From FEN-1139 sp964396375 (GTDB taxonomy: Bacteria; Myxococcota_A; Polyangia; Polyangiales; Polyangiaceae): DNA of 64,000 bases. The stretch lies in NCBI GenBank assembly GCA_964396375.1, contig CAYNEY010000025.1, positions 1 through 64,000 of the forward strand, read 5' to 3'. A program made the position numbers and the translations under genes. Each line of letters begins with the position of its first letter. Within the stretch, counting starts at the first letter, position 1. Below the pieces are notes generated by a model. The model was given only the letters and a program-made list of their open reading frames with translations. It did not search any database and was not told where the DNA came from. This document shows, one piece after another, positions 25,371 through 36,000 of this stretch.

Positions 25371-26464
25371 CCCAGTCACTTTGCTTCGAATCAGTGTCGG
25401 TGCGCGGGTGGAGAAACCTGGCGCCACAGACCGTGCGCTTCGGCGAGCGGGTCAATCTCCTTCATGGTGCCAATGGGCAGGGCAAGACCAGTCTCCTCGA
25501 GGCGCTGGCGGCGCTCTCGACCTCCCGCAGCTTTCGTACGGAACAGATGCGAGAGGTGGTAAGTCATGGGGCATTGGCGGCAGAGGTCTCGGGCCAAGTG
25601 AGGTCCAGCATCACCCGTCACCACAAGCTGCGTGTCGTTGAGGGTCGGCGGCGGATGAGCATCGACGAAAAGCCGGTGGTGCGCATCACCAACTACGCAC
25701 GGCACACACCCATCGTGGTCTTTTCTCCCCAGGATCGCGAACTGGTGGCGGGTCCTGCCTCCCTCCGCAGAACCCTGCTTGACCGGATCATGCTCTACGA
25801 GGATCCGATCGGGTCCGAAAGCCGCCAGAGCTTCCTTGTTGCCCTGCGTGCACGCCAGAAGCTGCTCTCCGAGCGCGGTGCACATGCGAGGGGGCTCGAG
25901 GCCTACGAGGCGCTGCTCGGAGAGCACGGCGTGAGCTGGTACGCCGCGCGGCAGCGGAGTTCGGCGCGACTGGTCGACTGGGTCCAGCGGGTCTTCACTG
26001 AGCTAGCACCGGAGGGTCATCAGCTCACGGTTGTGCTCGAGAGCCAGAGCTTGCGTGATCCAACCGAGGTGAGCGAGGAGTTCCGACAACGACGGATCGA
26101 GGATATCGCGCGAGGTCGGGCTAGCTTCGGTCCGCAGCGCGATGAACTCTCCATCTTGCTCGACCAGCACCGAGCACGTCATCACGCCTCGCAGGGTCAA
26201 CAGCGACTGATCGCTTTGTCGCTCAAGCTTGCCGAACTCAACTGCATCCGAACGGTGCTCGAGTGTCATCCAATCCTTCTGCTTGATGACGTGGCCAGTG
26301 AACTCGATCGTGGACGAACAGCCCAGCTGATGAGCTGGGTGATGGCCGAGAAAAGCCAAGTATTTGTTACCACGACCTCACCTGATACCCTTGGCGAAGG
26401 CTGGCTCTCGGGCCTCTCGGTGGAGCACTTCGAGGTGCGGGATGGCATCCTCGAACGAGGGTGA
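25367..26464 (+). CDS. recF: DNA replication and repair protein RecF
   Basis: This SMC-like ATPase of 365 residues loads RecA at gaps with RecO and RecR. Walker A is GANGQGKT at residues 34-41; the ABC-type signature is ASQGQQRLIALSLKLAEL; Walker B is PILLLDDVASELD. It starts with TTG within the dnaN stop (TTGA overlap), an unusual start codon that would keep RecF low relative to DnaN. Confidence 0.94.
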   Translation: MTQSLCFESVSVRGWRNLAPQTVRFGERVNLLHGANGQGKTSLLEALAALSTSRSFRTEQMREVVSHGALAAEVSGQVRSSITRHHKLRVVEGRRRMSIDEKPVVRITNYARHTPIVVFSPQDRELVAGPASLRRTLLDRIMLYEDPIGSESRQSFLVALRARQKLLSERGAHARGLEAYEALLGEHGVSWYAARQRSSARLVDWVQRVFTELAPEGHQLTVVLESQSLRDPTEVSEEFRQRRIEDIARGRASFGPQRDELSILLDQHRARHHASQGQQRLIALSLKLAELNCIRTVLECHPILLLDDVASELDRGRTAQLMSWVMAEKSQVFVTTTSPDTLGEGWLSGLSVEHFEVRDGILERG

Positions 26465-26478
26465 ATCACTCCTGGACA

Positions 26479-26498
26479 GGCCGGGCGGAGACCCGGCC
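26479..26498. terminator. GC-rich hairpin after recF
   Basis: GGCCGGG and CCCGGCC form a perfect 7-bp stem around CGGAGA, 15 bases after the recF stop. No T-tract follows, so it may stabilise the 3' end or slow polymerase rather than terminate by itself. Confidence 0.4.
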
Positions 26499-26551
26499 CC
26501 AAGATGTGATTTCTCCGCAGAATTTCCGCTGTTTTCGTAACGGTGGGATGC

Positions 26552-26580
26552 TTGCGGAGCGCCGTGCTTGGGGCTATTAA
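26552..26580 (+). promoter_or_regulatory. Candidate gyrB promoter
   Basis: TTGCGG (26552-26557), 17-base spacer, TATTAA (26575-26580). Transcription from about 26587 would give a leader of about 115 bases that includes the long inverted repeat at 26625-26662. Confidence 0.45.
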
Positions 26581-26624
26581 TCGGCCTGCCTGAAGCCAGC
26601 ATCCCCCGGTTGCCATGGTCCGCC

Positions 26625-26662
26625 ATTCGTCGGATCGCTTCTGTTTTCGCGATCCGACGAAT
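26625..26662. repeat. 14-bp perfect inverted repeat in the gyrB leader
   Basis: ATTCGTCGGATCGC (26625-26638) and its exact complement GCGATCCGACGAAT (26649-26662) flank a 10-base T-rich loop. It ends 39 bases before the gyrB start. There is no T-tract after it, so it is not a standard terminator. It could be an mRNA hairpin or a DNA cruciform or protein site. Confidence 0.9.
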
Positions 26663-26701
26663 CTCGACTCTGGTGCCTGACTGGTCGGCAAGAAAGGGAT
26701 T

Positions 26702-29170
26702 GTGAACTCCGAAGCTCCCGCTCAGTCTCCGTCGCATCAACCCGAGGACTACGGTGCTCAGAACATCACGGTGCTCGAAGGGTTGGAGGCCGTCCGCAAG
26801 CGGCCCGGCATGTACATCGGGGACGTGCACGATGGTTCTGCGCTCCACCATTTGGTTTGGGAGTGCGTGGACAACGCGGTCGATGAGCACCTGGCAGGCT
26901 TCTGCAACACCATTACCATCACCATCCACTACGATGGTTCGGTGACGGTCGAGGACGACGGCCGCGGCATACCGATCGGCATGCACGAGCGGGGCGTGAG
27001 CGCGGCTGAAGTGGTGATGACGGTGCTGCACGCAGGTGGCAAGTTTGACCACTCGAGCTACAAGGTGAGTGCGGGGTTACATGGGGTCGGCGTGAGCGCC
27101 GTCAATGCAGTCAGCGAGTCGTTGCGTCTGGAGATCCAACGAGAAGGCAAGGTCTGGTACCAGGAGTACGCCCGGGGAGTGCCGGTGGCGAGGCTGGTGG
27201 AGATCGGAGAGACGGATCAGACGGGTACCAAGGTTACCTTCAAACCCGATCCGGAGATTTTTTCCTTCCTGGAGTACGACTACGAGATTCTGGCGAATCG
27301 GATTCGGGAGCTGTCGTTTCTCAACAACGGGTTGTGCGTGCGACTGGTTGATGAGCGTGGAGAGGGCCGCTCCGAGGAGTACCACTACGCAGGCGGCATT
27401 CGCGAGTTCGTGGCGCTGCTCGCCCAATCCAAAGAACCGGTCCACGAGGACGTGGTCGCGTTCACCCATACCGTTCCAAGTCCTGGGTCGGAGAACGTGG
27501 GAGTGGTGGTTGACGTTGCGCTGCAGTGGACCAACGCCTATGCCGAGCAGATCTTCTGCTACACCAACAACGTTCACAACAAGGATGGCGGGACCCACCT
27601 GACCGGGTTGCGGGGGGCGCTCACGCGAACGCTGAATGGCTACGCCCAAGCGCAGAACCTGCTGAAGGATGCCAAGAACGGCCTCACCGGCGAGGATAGC
27701 CGCGAGGGCGTGGTGTGCGTGATTCACGTGAAGCATCCGGACGCCTCGTTCGACTCACAGACCAAGTCGAAGCTGGTGTCGAGTGACGTGAAGGGTATCG
27801 TCGAGAATGTGGTTGGGGATGCACTCGGTCAGTTCTTGGAGGAGCATCCGCAGACCGCACGCAAGATCGTGGAGAAGGCTGTCCTGGCTGCGAAAGCCCG
27901 AGAAGCTGCCAGAAAAGCCCGAGAAGTGGTGAGGAAGGGCGTCCTTGACAGCTCGGCACTCTCCGGGAAGCTCGCCGATTGTCAGAGCAAGGATCCCACA
28001 CAGAGTGAGCTCTTCATCGTCGAGGGTGACAGCGCTGGTGGCAGCGCCAAGCAGGGTCGCGATCGGCATTTTCAGGCGATCCTGCCGCTCAAGGGCAAGA
28101 TCCTGAACGTGGAACGTGCACGCCTCGATAAGATGCTCTCCTCGCAAGAGGTGGCCACCCTGATCGCGGCCCTTGGCTGTGGGATCGGCGACAATGGCAG
28201 CTTTGACGTCTCCAAGGTGCGCTACCACAAGATAATCCTGATGACCGATGCGGATGTGGACGGCAGCCACATCCGCACGCTTCTGCTCACGTTCTTCTAC
28301 CGACAGATGCCCGAGCTGATTGAGCGGGGCTACCTGTACATCGCTCAGCCACCGCTGTTTGGGCTGCGGAAGGGCAAGAAGATGCTGTACATGAAGGACG
28401 CAGGGATGCTCGACACCTACCTGGCCGAAAACGGGATCGACGGGTTATCCGTGCAGGGCACGAACGGTCCGGAAATCGCCGGTATGCCGCTGTTTCAACT
28501 AGCCTCACGGCTGAAGAACTACAAGCGGTTGCTGCGCAAGATCGATCGACGCACTGACTCCCGTGCGGTTGCTGCATTGATGCGGGTTGCGCCGCTTACG
28601 TTGGGCGATCTGCGCGATCACCAGAAGGTGGAACAGACTGCCGTCGAACTCGAGGCGACACTCAGCACCAAATACCCAGATCTGCTGCCGCTGTCGGTCA
28701 AGGTAGATTGGGACAAGCGCCACGGAGCGGCGCAGATCGTCGTACAGTTTCGGCCGGGAGCTGCCAGCCAGCCGGCGATCATCGACTGGTCATTGGCGGA
28801 ATCCGGCGAGTACCATGAGCTGGTGGAGCTGGAGCGCGATATCCGCTCTATTGGTGTACCCCCATACGTAGTTCGCTCGGAGGGAGGGCTGGAGCGGCAC
28901 CTTCCGGATCCGGAAGCGCTGGAGGGCTTCATCTACGAGCGTGGGCGAAAAGGCATGCAGATCACCCGGTACAAGGGCCTCGGCGAAATGAACGCAGACC
29001 AGCTGTGGGAGACCACCATGGACCCGAATGGCCGTAGCCTTCTGCAGGTGAAGGTCAGCGATCCGACTACGGCTGACCAGCTGTTCAGCGTCTTGATGGG
29101 TGATCAAGTCGAGCCCCGCCGCAAGTTCATCGAGGACAACGCCCTGAACGTGCGTAACCTCGATATCTGA
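26702..29170 (+). CDS. gyrB: DNA gyrase subunit B
   Basis: GyrB supplies ATP hydrolysis for negative supercoiling. The 822-residue protein has the GHKL ATPase site (ECVDNAVDEHLAG, VEDDGRGIPIGMHE, GLHGVGVSAVNA) and the TOPRIM domain with catalytic EGDSAGGSAKQGRDR near residue 440 and DADVDGSHIRTLLLTF near 516. The C-terminus is typical (YKGLGEMNADQLWETTMDP, ending NVRNLDI). The start is GTG with AAAGGGA close upstream. It is slightly longer than E. coli GyrB (804). gyrA is not in the window. Supercoiling control may act through the leader hairpin; this is inference. Confidence 0.97.
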   Translation: MNSEAPAQSPSHQPEDYGAQNITVLEGLEAVRKRPGMYIGDVHDGSALHHLVWECVDNAVDEHLAGFCNTITITIHYDGSVTVEDDGRGIPIGMHERGVSAAEVVMTVLHAGGKFDHSSYKVSAGLHGVGVSAVNAVSESLRLEIQREGKVWYQEYARGVPVARLVEIGETDQTGTKVTFKPDPEIFSFLEYDYEILANRIRELSFLNNGLCVRLVDERGEGRSEEYHYAGGIREFVALLAQSKEPVHEDVVAFTHTVPSPGSENVGVVVDVALQWTNAYAEQIFCYTNNVHNKDGGTHLTGLRGALTRTLNGYAQAQNLLKDAKNGLTGEDSREGVVCVIHVKHPDASFDSQTKSKLVSSDVKGIVENVVGDALGQFLEEHPQTARKIVEKAVLAAKAREAARKAREVVRKGVLDSSALSGKLADCQSKDPTQSELFIVEGDSAGGSAKQGRDRHFQAILPLKGKILNVERARLDKMLSSQEVATLIAALGCGIGDNGSFDVSKVRYHKIILMTDADVDGSHIRTLLLTFFYRQMPELIERGYLYIAQPPLFGLRKGKKMLYMKDAGMLDTYLAENGIDGLSVQGTNGPEIAGMPLFQLASRLKNYKRLLRKIDRRTDSRAVAALMRVAPLTLGDLRDHQKVEQTAVELEATLSTKYPDLLPLSVKVDWDKRHGAAQIVVQFRPGAASQPAIIDWSLAESGEYHELVELERDIRSIGVPPYVVRSEGGLERHLPDPEALEGFIYERGRKGMQITRYKGLGEMNADQLWETTMDPNGRSLLQVKVSDPTTADQLFSVLMGDQVEPRRKFIEDNALNVRNLDI

Positions 29171-29350
29171 AACGTATTCGGCGATCTTGGGCTGGCCTGC
29201 CAGTGGCCGGGTGAGAGACAAGCACCGGCTGGTGTGGCTCTGCCGTTCCCGCACTGGCCACAAGAAGCTTGGTGCTTTGGGTCAGATACGCGTTGCTGGC
29301 CTTGCGCGGTTCAGTGTCGGACTTACTGTGACCTGTATCGAGGTGACGTT

Positions 29351-31972
29351 ATGCGCATCGAGCGACTGACCACGAAGAGCGAGGAGGCACTGCGGGAAGC
29401 GCTCGAGATGGCCGAGAATAGAGGCCATCCGGAGCTTGTCCCTGAGCACGTGTTGTTGGCTCTCTTGGGCCAAAAAGACGGCATCGTGGGGGCACTGATC
29501 GACAAAGCGGGGGTGGAGCGGGCCAGCGTCAAACAGGTTCTGCTCGATCGGTTAGCTACCCTGCCGCAGGTGAGTGGAGGGGCTCGACCTGAAATGGGTC
29601 GCCGTTTGCGGGAGTTGCTGAAAAACGCCGAAGACGAAGCGGGCCGCTTGCACGATGACTACATCTCGAGTGAGCACCTGGTGCTGGCAGCGGTGCAGAG
29701 TGACCGTGAGCTGTCACCAGTCCTGAAGAGACAGGGGATTACCCATGATGTCCTTCTGAACGCGCTACGAGAGGTGCGTGGACATCAACGCGTGACCGAG
29801 AAAGACGCTGAAAGCCGCTTCCAAGCTCTCGAGAAGTACACGCGTGATCTGACCCAGTTGGCTCAACAGGGCCGGGTCGATCCGGTGATTGGTCGCGATG
29901 AGGAGATCCGGCGGGTGATGCAGGTGTTGACCCGTCGAACCAAGAACAATCCGGTTCTGATCGGCCATCCGGGAGTTGGCAAGACGGCGATTGCCGAGGG
30001 GATCGCCCAGCGCATCGCTACCGGGGACGTTCCCGAGTCGCTCAAGAACAAGCGGCTACTATCTTTGGATCTTGCCAGCTTGGTTGCGGGCAGCAAGTAC
30101 CGTGGAGAGTTCGAGGATCGCCTTAAGGCTGTGCTCCACGAGGTCGAAAGCCAAGAGGGGGCGATCGTTCTCTTCATCGATGAGCTGCATACCTTGATCG
30201 GTGCGGGAGCAACCGGCGGGGCGATGGACGCGGCGAACATGCTCAAGCCTGCGCTGGCGCGCGGAAGCTTGCGTTGCATAGGTGCGACGACTCTGGACGA
30301 GTACCGCAAACACGTGGAGAAGGATGCAGCGCTGGAGCGACGCTTTCAGCCGGTTCTGGTCGGTGAACCCTCGGTGGAGGCCACCGTCACCATCTTGCGC
30401 GGGATCAAGAGCAAGTACGAGGTGCACCACGGGATTCGGATCAAGGATGCCGCGCTGGTGGCGGCAGCGATGCTCTCGCACCGCTACATCTCAGACCGGT
30501 TCTTGCCTGATAAAGCCATCGATTTGGTGGATGAGGCAGCGAGCAAGCTGAAGATGGAGATCGATAGCCTGCCACTCCCCATCGAGCAGATGGAGCGCGA
30601 ACTCATTCAGATCCAGGTTGAGGAACAGGCTCTGGGTCGGGAGCGTGATTCCGCTGCGCAGGCACGGCTCCTCGAGTTGGTTTCGCGACGACAAAGCCTG
30701 AGTGAGAAACTGGAGCAGGCACGAGCCACCTGGCAACGTGAGCGGTCCATTATCCAAGCGATTGAAGCGAAGCAACAGCAACTTGGGGAGTTGGAAACCG
30801 AGATGGAGCAAGCTCGGCGGCGGGTCGATTTGCAGAGACTCGCGGAAATCAAGTACGGCGCGGTGCCCAGCCTGGAAGCAGAAATCGCGGCACATCGAGC
30901 TGAACTGGCTGGTGCGGGTGAAGCGGGTTCGTTCTTGAAAGAAGAGGTTACCGAAGAGGATATCGCCGCGGTGGTCTCGAAGTGGACCAAGATCCCTGTG
31001 GCGAGGGTGCTCGCGAGCGAAACCGAGCGGCTGCTATCGATGGAGCAAGCTTTGGGTGAGCGCGTGATCGGACAGCCCCACGCAGTGGCGGCGGTCAGCC
31101 GAGCGGTGCGCCGATCACGCTCGGGTCTCTCGGACGAGGCGCGACCGATCGGCTCCTTCCTCTTCCTCGGACCCACTGGAGTCGGGAAGACTGAAACCGC
31201 GCGCGTGCTGGCGGAGTACTTGTTCGACGACCAACGCTCGATGGTGCGCATCGACATGTCCGAGTATATGGAAAGGCACGCGGTGTCACGGTTGATCGGG
31301 GCACCACCCGGCTATGTTGGGTACGAAGACGGAGGTCAGCTCACCGAACCGGTGCGCCGAAGACCGTTCAGTGTAGTGTTGTTCGACGAAATCGAGAAGG
31401 CGCATCCCGATGTCTTCAATATCCTGCTCCAGGTGCTTGAGGACGGTCGCCTTACCGACAGTCAAGGACGTACCGTGGATTTCCGGAACACCGTATTGAT
31501 CATGACCAGCAATGCATCGGTCGACGAGCTTGGGGAGCTTCGGGCACGACAGCGATCGGTGGGTGAGCGAGAGAACGAGGAACTGCGATCTCAAGCCATG
31601 ACCATTCTGGTGCGCAGTTTTCGACCGGAGTTTCTGAACCGCATTGACGAAATTGTGGTCTTCGATCCATTGGGCGAGCAAGAGCTAAGGCAGATCGTGG
31701 ATCTGGAGCTTGCCCGTGTGGCGGGACGGCTCCTGAAGCAGAACCTGTCGCTCGAGATCACAGACGGTGCACGGGCCTGGTTGGTGGAGGTTGGTACGGA
31801 TCCAATCTTTGGTGCTCGCCCGCTCAAGCGCGCCATTCAGCGTTATCTGGAGGATGCGGTGGCCCGGGAACTTCTGCTAGGTCGCTTCGTGGGTCTTACC
31901 GGCATCATGGTCGATGTGGGTCCTGCTGGCCTGGTGGTGGCTGGGATCCCAACCCAGGTCAATCCGAGGTAG
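29351..31972 (+). CDS. clpB: ATP-dependent disaggregase ClpB
   Basis: This 873-residue AAA+ chaperone works with DnaK to dissolve protein aggregates. The N-terminal Clp repeat domain spans about 1-150. NBD1 has Walker A GHPGVGKT near residue 205 and Walker B VLFIDELH. A coiled middle domain runs at about 410-520 (ELIQIQVEEQALGRERD onward), which distinguishes ClpB from ClpA and ClpC. NBD2 has Walker A GPTGVGKT near 606 and the FDEIEKAHPDVFN Walker B. ATG at 29351 with GAGGTG six bases before was chosen. The 180-base gap after gyrB holds a weak TTGCGC-N16-TACTGT pair (29302-29329); no CIRCE element was seen. Confidence 0.96.
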   Translation: MRIERLTTKSEEALREALEMAENRGHPELVPEHVLLALLGQKDGIVGALIDKAGVERASVKQVLLDRLATLPQVSGGARPEMGRRLRELLKNAEDEAGRLHDDYISSEHLVLAAVQSDRELSPVLKRQGITHDVLLNALREVRGHQRVTEKDAESRFQALEKYTRDLTQLAQQGRVDPVIGRDEEIRRVMQVLTRRTKNNPVLIGHPGVGKTAIAEGIAQRIATGDVPESLKNKRLLSLDLASLVAGSKYRGEFEDRLKAVLHEVESQEGAIVLFIDELHTLIGAGATGGAMDAANMLKPALARGSLRCIGATTLDEYRKHVEKDAALERRFQPVLVGEPSVEATVTILRGIKSKYEVHHGIRIKDAALVAAAMLSHRYISDRFLPDKAIDLVDEAASKLKMEIDSLPLPIEQMERELIQIQVEEQALGRERDSAAQARLLELVSRRQSLSEKLEQARATWQRERSIIQAIEAKQQQLGELETEMEQARRRVDLQRLAEIKYGAVPSLEAEIAAHRAELAGAGEAGSFLKEEVTEEDIAAVVSKWTKIPVARVLASETERLLSMEQALGERVIGQPHAVAAVSRAVRRSRSGLSDEARPIGSFLFLGPTGVGKTETARVLAEYLFDDQRSMVRIDMSEYMERHAVSRLIGAPPGYVGYEDGGQLTEPVRRRPFSVVLFDEIEKAHPDVFNILLQVLEDGRLTDSQGRTVDFRNTVLIMTSNASVDELGELRARQRSVGERENEELRSQAMTILVRSFRPEFLNRIDEIVVFDPLGEQELRQIVDLELARVAGRLLKQNLSLEITDGARAWLVEVGTDPIFGARPLKRAIQRYLEDAVARELLLGRFVGLTGIMVDVGPAGLVVAGIPTQVNPR

Positions 31973-32013
31973 AACACCTCGGTCCGTGGTGATTGGGGGG
32001 TCGGGCTCAGCCC

Positions 32014-33018
32014 TTATTGCTCCAGCTGGTGTAGTAATTCCTGAGGCAGCTCGCCCATGACCAGCCAGGCTACCTCCGCCCCTTGGGGTGGCAGTTCTGG
32101 TTCTGGCAGAGGACGAACCACGAGCAGGGTGGTATCGCGTACCGACCGTTTAACCGACACACGCAGCAAGCGACTCTGGGGTGAATCTGTGGGCGGGGTG
32201 GAGCGGCCTGGGGCGGGCGTGAGGCTTTCGCGGGTGGGTGACGGATGCACGGAGCTCGCCCGCGTCGGGCTTGAGTGGTGGGGCTTGTCTTGCGTGGATG
32301 GTACTGCACCCATGGGAGTGCCGAGCAGCGTGTCTGTCAGCGCAGCTCGGGCTGCACTGACAGTTTGGGGGGTGCGATGGTGGCTGGATGAGTCGGAGCG
32401 CGTCGGTTCGTTTGGTCTGCTGGACTCGGGGGAGCCAGTGGGCACAGGCTCCATGGACTCTTGCTCGAGCAGATCGTCACTCTCAAACTCGGCTGGCTCC
32501 CCATCCAGAGTGGTCGAAAAACCGGGGCTTGGGCTGAGACGTGTCTGCGAAGCGTCACGGCGTGGCGGGGTTGAGGGGGGTGGTTTGCGAAGAGGAATGC
32601 TGGCGCTGGTAGGCCGAAGTGATGGGGGGTGGAGTGCTGGTTCTTCCGGCAAGGCCGGCTGAGATGGGGGAGGCGGCTCTGCGTGAGCGACAGGTTCGGG
32701 ATGAAGCAGAAGCTCGGCCTGGGGCCCGCTGCTCTTTGGCGAAGGTGGTTCGGTGTGGGACGGGGGCTGGGCTGCGGGTGCTGGGGCGAGTGACGGACCG
32801 AGCAGCGAGGAAAGATCGGCGGCCCGGCGCGCGATCTCCAGTTGGCGATGATCGTCACCCGATTGCTCGGCAGCATCGGTGGCGCGTCGCAGCCAGCGCA
32901 GCGCTTCGCGGCCGTCACCCTTCACCCACAAGGAGCGGGCTGTCTCGAGGGCGATCTCGACATCGTCGGAATCACCTGCCTGGGGCAACGGAATCAGATT
33001 CGGATCACGCTCGGTCAT
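32014..33018 (-). CDS. Pro/Ser-rich, largely disordered protein of unknown function
   Basis: The 334-residue product has a short helical N-terminal domain (residues 15-70; IALETARSLWVKGDGREALRWLRRATDAAEQ resembles a single TPR-like hairpin pair). About 200 residues rich in Pro, Ser, Thr and Glu follow, probably unfolded, then a compact C-terminal segment (LLRVSVKRSVRDTTLLVVRPLPE) that may be a small beta domain. It lies 62 bases downstream of the giant TPR gene on the same strand, so the two are probably co-transcribed. I do not recognise the family. Confidence 0.7.
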   Translation of the reverse strand: MTERDPNLIPLPQAGDSDDVEIALETARSLWVKGDGREALRWLRRATDAAEQSGDDHRQLEIARRAADLSSLLGPSLAPAPAAQPPSHTEPPSPKSSGPQAELLLHPEPVAHAEPPPPSQPALPEEPALHPPSLRPTSASIPLRKPPPSTPPRRDASQTRLSPSPGFSTTLDGEPAEFESDDLLEQESMEPVPTGSPESSRPNEPTRSDSSSHHRTPQTVSAARAALTDTLLGTPMGAVPSTQDKPHHSSPTRASSVHPSPTRESLTPAPGRSTPPTDSPQSRLLRVSVKRSVRDTTLLVVRPLPEPELPPQGAEVAWLVMGELPQELLHQLEQ

Positions 33019-33080
33019 GGCGGCAGAACACCCTCTCTGTCCTTCGAATTACACGAACCCTGCTACTCGCAGAAGCCATT

Positions 33081-36000
33081 TCACTCCGCTCCGAGCAGCC
33101 GCTCGACCAGCGGATGATGGGGATTCTCCTCAGCGGCCCGAGCCAACAACTGTCGTGCCTGAAGATGATTTCCCTTCTGCGCGTGGAGTCGCGCGAGCTC
33201 GACCAGTGAGGCTAGATACTGGTCTGAGGTCAACCCCCCAAGATTCTCATTGGCCTTGGCCGTGGTCGTTACCAGTCGAAGGACGGTCATGGCGGTTGGA
33301 ATCTCGTCCAGATCCACCGCCAGCAAACCCAGCTCGAAGGCGGTCAAGAGGTGGGACCTGTCAACCCGGTGTGCTTGGGCGAGCGCCTCGAACGCCTCCA
33401 CCAATTCGTCTAGGCCAAGGTGCAACACTGCCAAAAGGCGAAGTGCGAAGAACAGATCGGGATCCCGCAGCAGATGTGGGTCGTGGACCACCGCATCCAG
33501 TGCTCCGATCGCCTCGTGGGTTGCACCCAGCAGCGCGAGACACTCGGCGCGACGGATCACCAGGCGGAGCGCCGGTCCCTGAACAACGATGCTGGTCAAT
33601 GCCTCGAGCGCCTCCTCCGGTCGGCCGAGTTCCAGCAAGGTTGCTGTGGCCCGCTCGAGCAACGCTATCCTTCGCGCGGACTCAGGCTCCGCCTTTGCCG
33701 CCACCAGACACCCGGTCGCGAAGCCTTGCGGGTCCGTGCCCTCCGCATGGGTCAACTCGAAGCACTCGAACAGCGCTCGATCAGTGGGATCGACGGCGAG
33801 CGCGCGGACCACATACGGTTGAACCTGCGCGAGTTCCTGAGGTTCCTCACAGTTTCGCACGAGCTCGATCGCGAGCGGCGAGAGTTCCGCGTCGCTCGCT
33901 GTCGAGAGCAGATCCAACAGGGCTTCGACCAGGATCTTGCGGGGTGCGCCGCGACGAGCCAACTGCACGCGCTGCTCGTCGATCCAGCGCGGGTCAGGGC
34001 TGGTGGAGCGTCGTTCTGCGAGCAGCTCGAGTGCCAACTGTTCCTCGCCACCATGGTCAAGCAGCTCAATCACCACTCGCAGCCACCCGGGATCCAACAG
34101 GTCGAGGCCTCGGTCGAGCAGCAGGTGAGCCAGGGTGGCTGGTGCCGCATGCTCCTCGGTCTCAAGGCCGGATATGTAGCGAAGTGCTCGTTCTGTTTCA
34201 CCCAATTCGAGCAGAAGCTCGAGGGTGGTCGACATCACACGTGGATCGCTGGGGTGGTGTGAGCCGAGCTCCTCTACCACCTCGAGCGCCTCCTTCCGGC
34301 GGTCGTGGCGCATGAGCACCTCCGCCCGCAGCAATCCGAGCGCCAGATCCTGGGGTTGTTCGGCGAGGCCCTGATTGACAAGTGTAGTGGCTTCGTCTAG
34401 CTCCCCTGCCGCGAGCTGAGCACGGATCAGTGCCTCGCGAACGTTCGCGTCTTGGGGATCTGCCGTGTGTGCGTCGATGAGGGCGCGCTTCGCGGCCGCC
34501 GTGTCACCAACCAGCAGCAAGACGCGAGCGAGCCGCGCGCCAAGCAGCGCGGCCTCCGTCCCCGAGCTGGCTTCGCGCAGTGCTTCCAGTACCTCTAGCA
34601 GACGCTCAGCGTTTGCCGGCAGGCTCGCCTCCAGAATCTCAGCCAGGAGAGCAAGCGCTCGGCGACTCTCAGATCCTTTGTGTGCCACCACCGAGCGGCA
34701 CAGTCGAGCGGCGGCTTCGCCGTCACCGCGCCGCCGCAACAAATCGGCGAGCCTGAGGCTGAGCGCATCGGCCTGCTCCAGCTCCCCAATGTGGACAGAA
34801 GCGGCGATGCGGTGCTCGAGCAACCCCACCAGCTCGTCGGAACGGCCTTCCTCGGTCAACACCTCCATGAGCGTTCGAGCCAGGTCATCCCGGGTGGGAC
34901 AGCGTTGCCACACTGCGAGCAAGCGATCGATGCCTTCTGTGTGTCGCTCCGGCTGTTCGAGCATCAGCCGTGCCGCCTCCACCTCCAATTCGAAGCCAAC
35001 GTCGCTGTCGGCGAAGCGATCGCAAAGCGACAGAAGGAGTGTCAAGATGCACTCGGTGTCACCGAGGACGCGATACAACGCGACCAGGTCGTGGTGGCCG
35101 TCCCAGACCACCGCAGCGCTGGTGGACTCCTGCAGAGTGATACAGAGGCGGTCGGCGCGATCGCGCAGGCGTGCCAGCATCGACCCCGACAGGCTTCCAT
35201 GGGCCATGCGTCGCGCCACGAAGGCGCTGAGCGCTCGGGACGCTTCTCCAACCTCAACGGCGGTCTCGAGGCGACGGTCGAGCACCCGCAAGAGGAGCTC
35301 ATCCTGCTCGTGCTCCAAGAGGGCATTTTCGAGTGCGAGGATCTCGCGCTCATCGCCCAGAGTGGAGTCGAATGCGGAGGCGATCAGCTCGTTGGCCCCG
35401 TCCTGATCCTGCCGCGCCGCGGCGATCCGACTGAGCTCGAAATAGAGCCGAGATCGGGCTGGAACCTCTGGTTGTCCGGGGTCATGGTGGAGCGCGAGCA
35501 GCAGCAGACCACGGAAGCTCTTCTCCGCAGAATCGAGGGCTCCGAGTTCAAAGGCCAGTCGACCCTTCTGCTCGAGCAGCGAAGGATTGCCAGGATCGAT
35601 GAGAACCGCGAGTTCGAATTCGGAGAGAGCCTGCTGCCTGTCGCCTCGTGTGAGTAGTACTCGTCCCAGTCGTTCGTGAACCACCCCACGTTCTCGGGGC
35701 TTCCGGTCGCCAAAGCGCGCGAGTTGCCCGAGTAGCACCGCTTCCGCGTCGTCCACCATCGCTGCTGTCAGCAGCATGTCCGAGAGTTCGAGAACGAGTG
35801 GAACGTCATCCAGCGCGGGGTCGGTCGAACTGGCGAGGATTTGGGACGCGGCATGGGGATCTTCGGCACCGAGCAGCGCCATCACCAGAGCTCGCTGATC
35901 GTGAGTGTGCTCGCGATGGATCTCAGCCAGCCGTCGATGAATCGGTGCAGGTCGTCTCGTCTCGACCAGACTGGCCTCGAGCAGCCTGACCAGCTCAGTC

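Noticed and set aside
26625..26662. Inverted repeat as the recF terminator
   Set aside because: It lies about 160 bases after recF, downstream of a gyrB promoter candidate, and has no T-tract on either strand.
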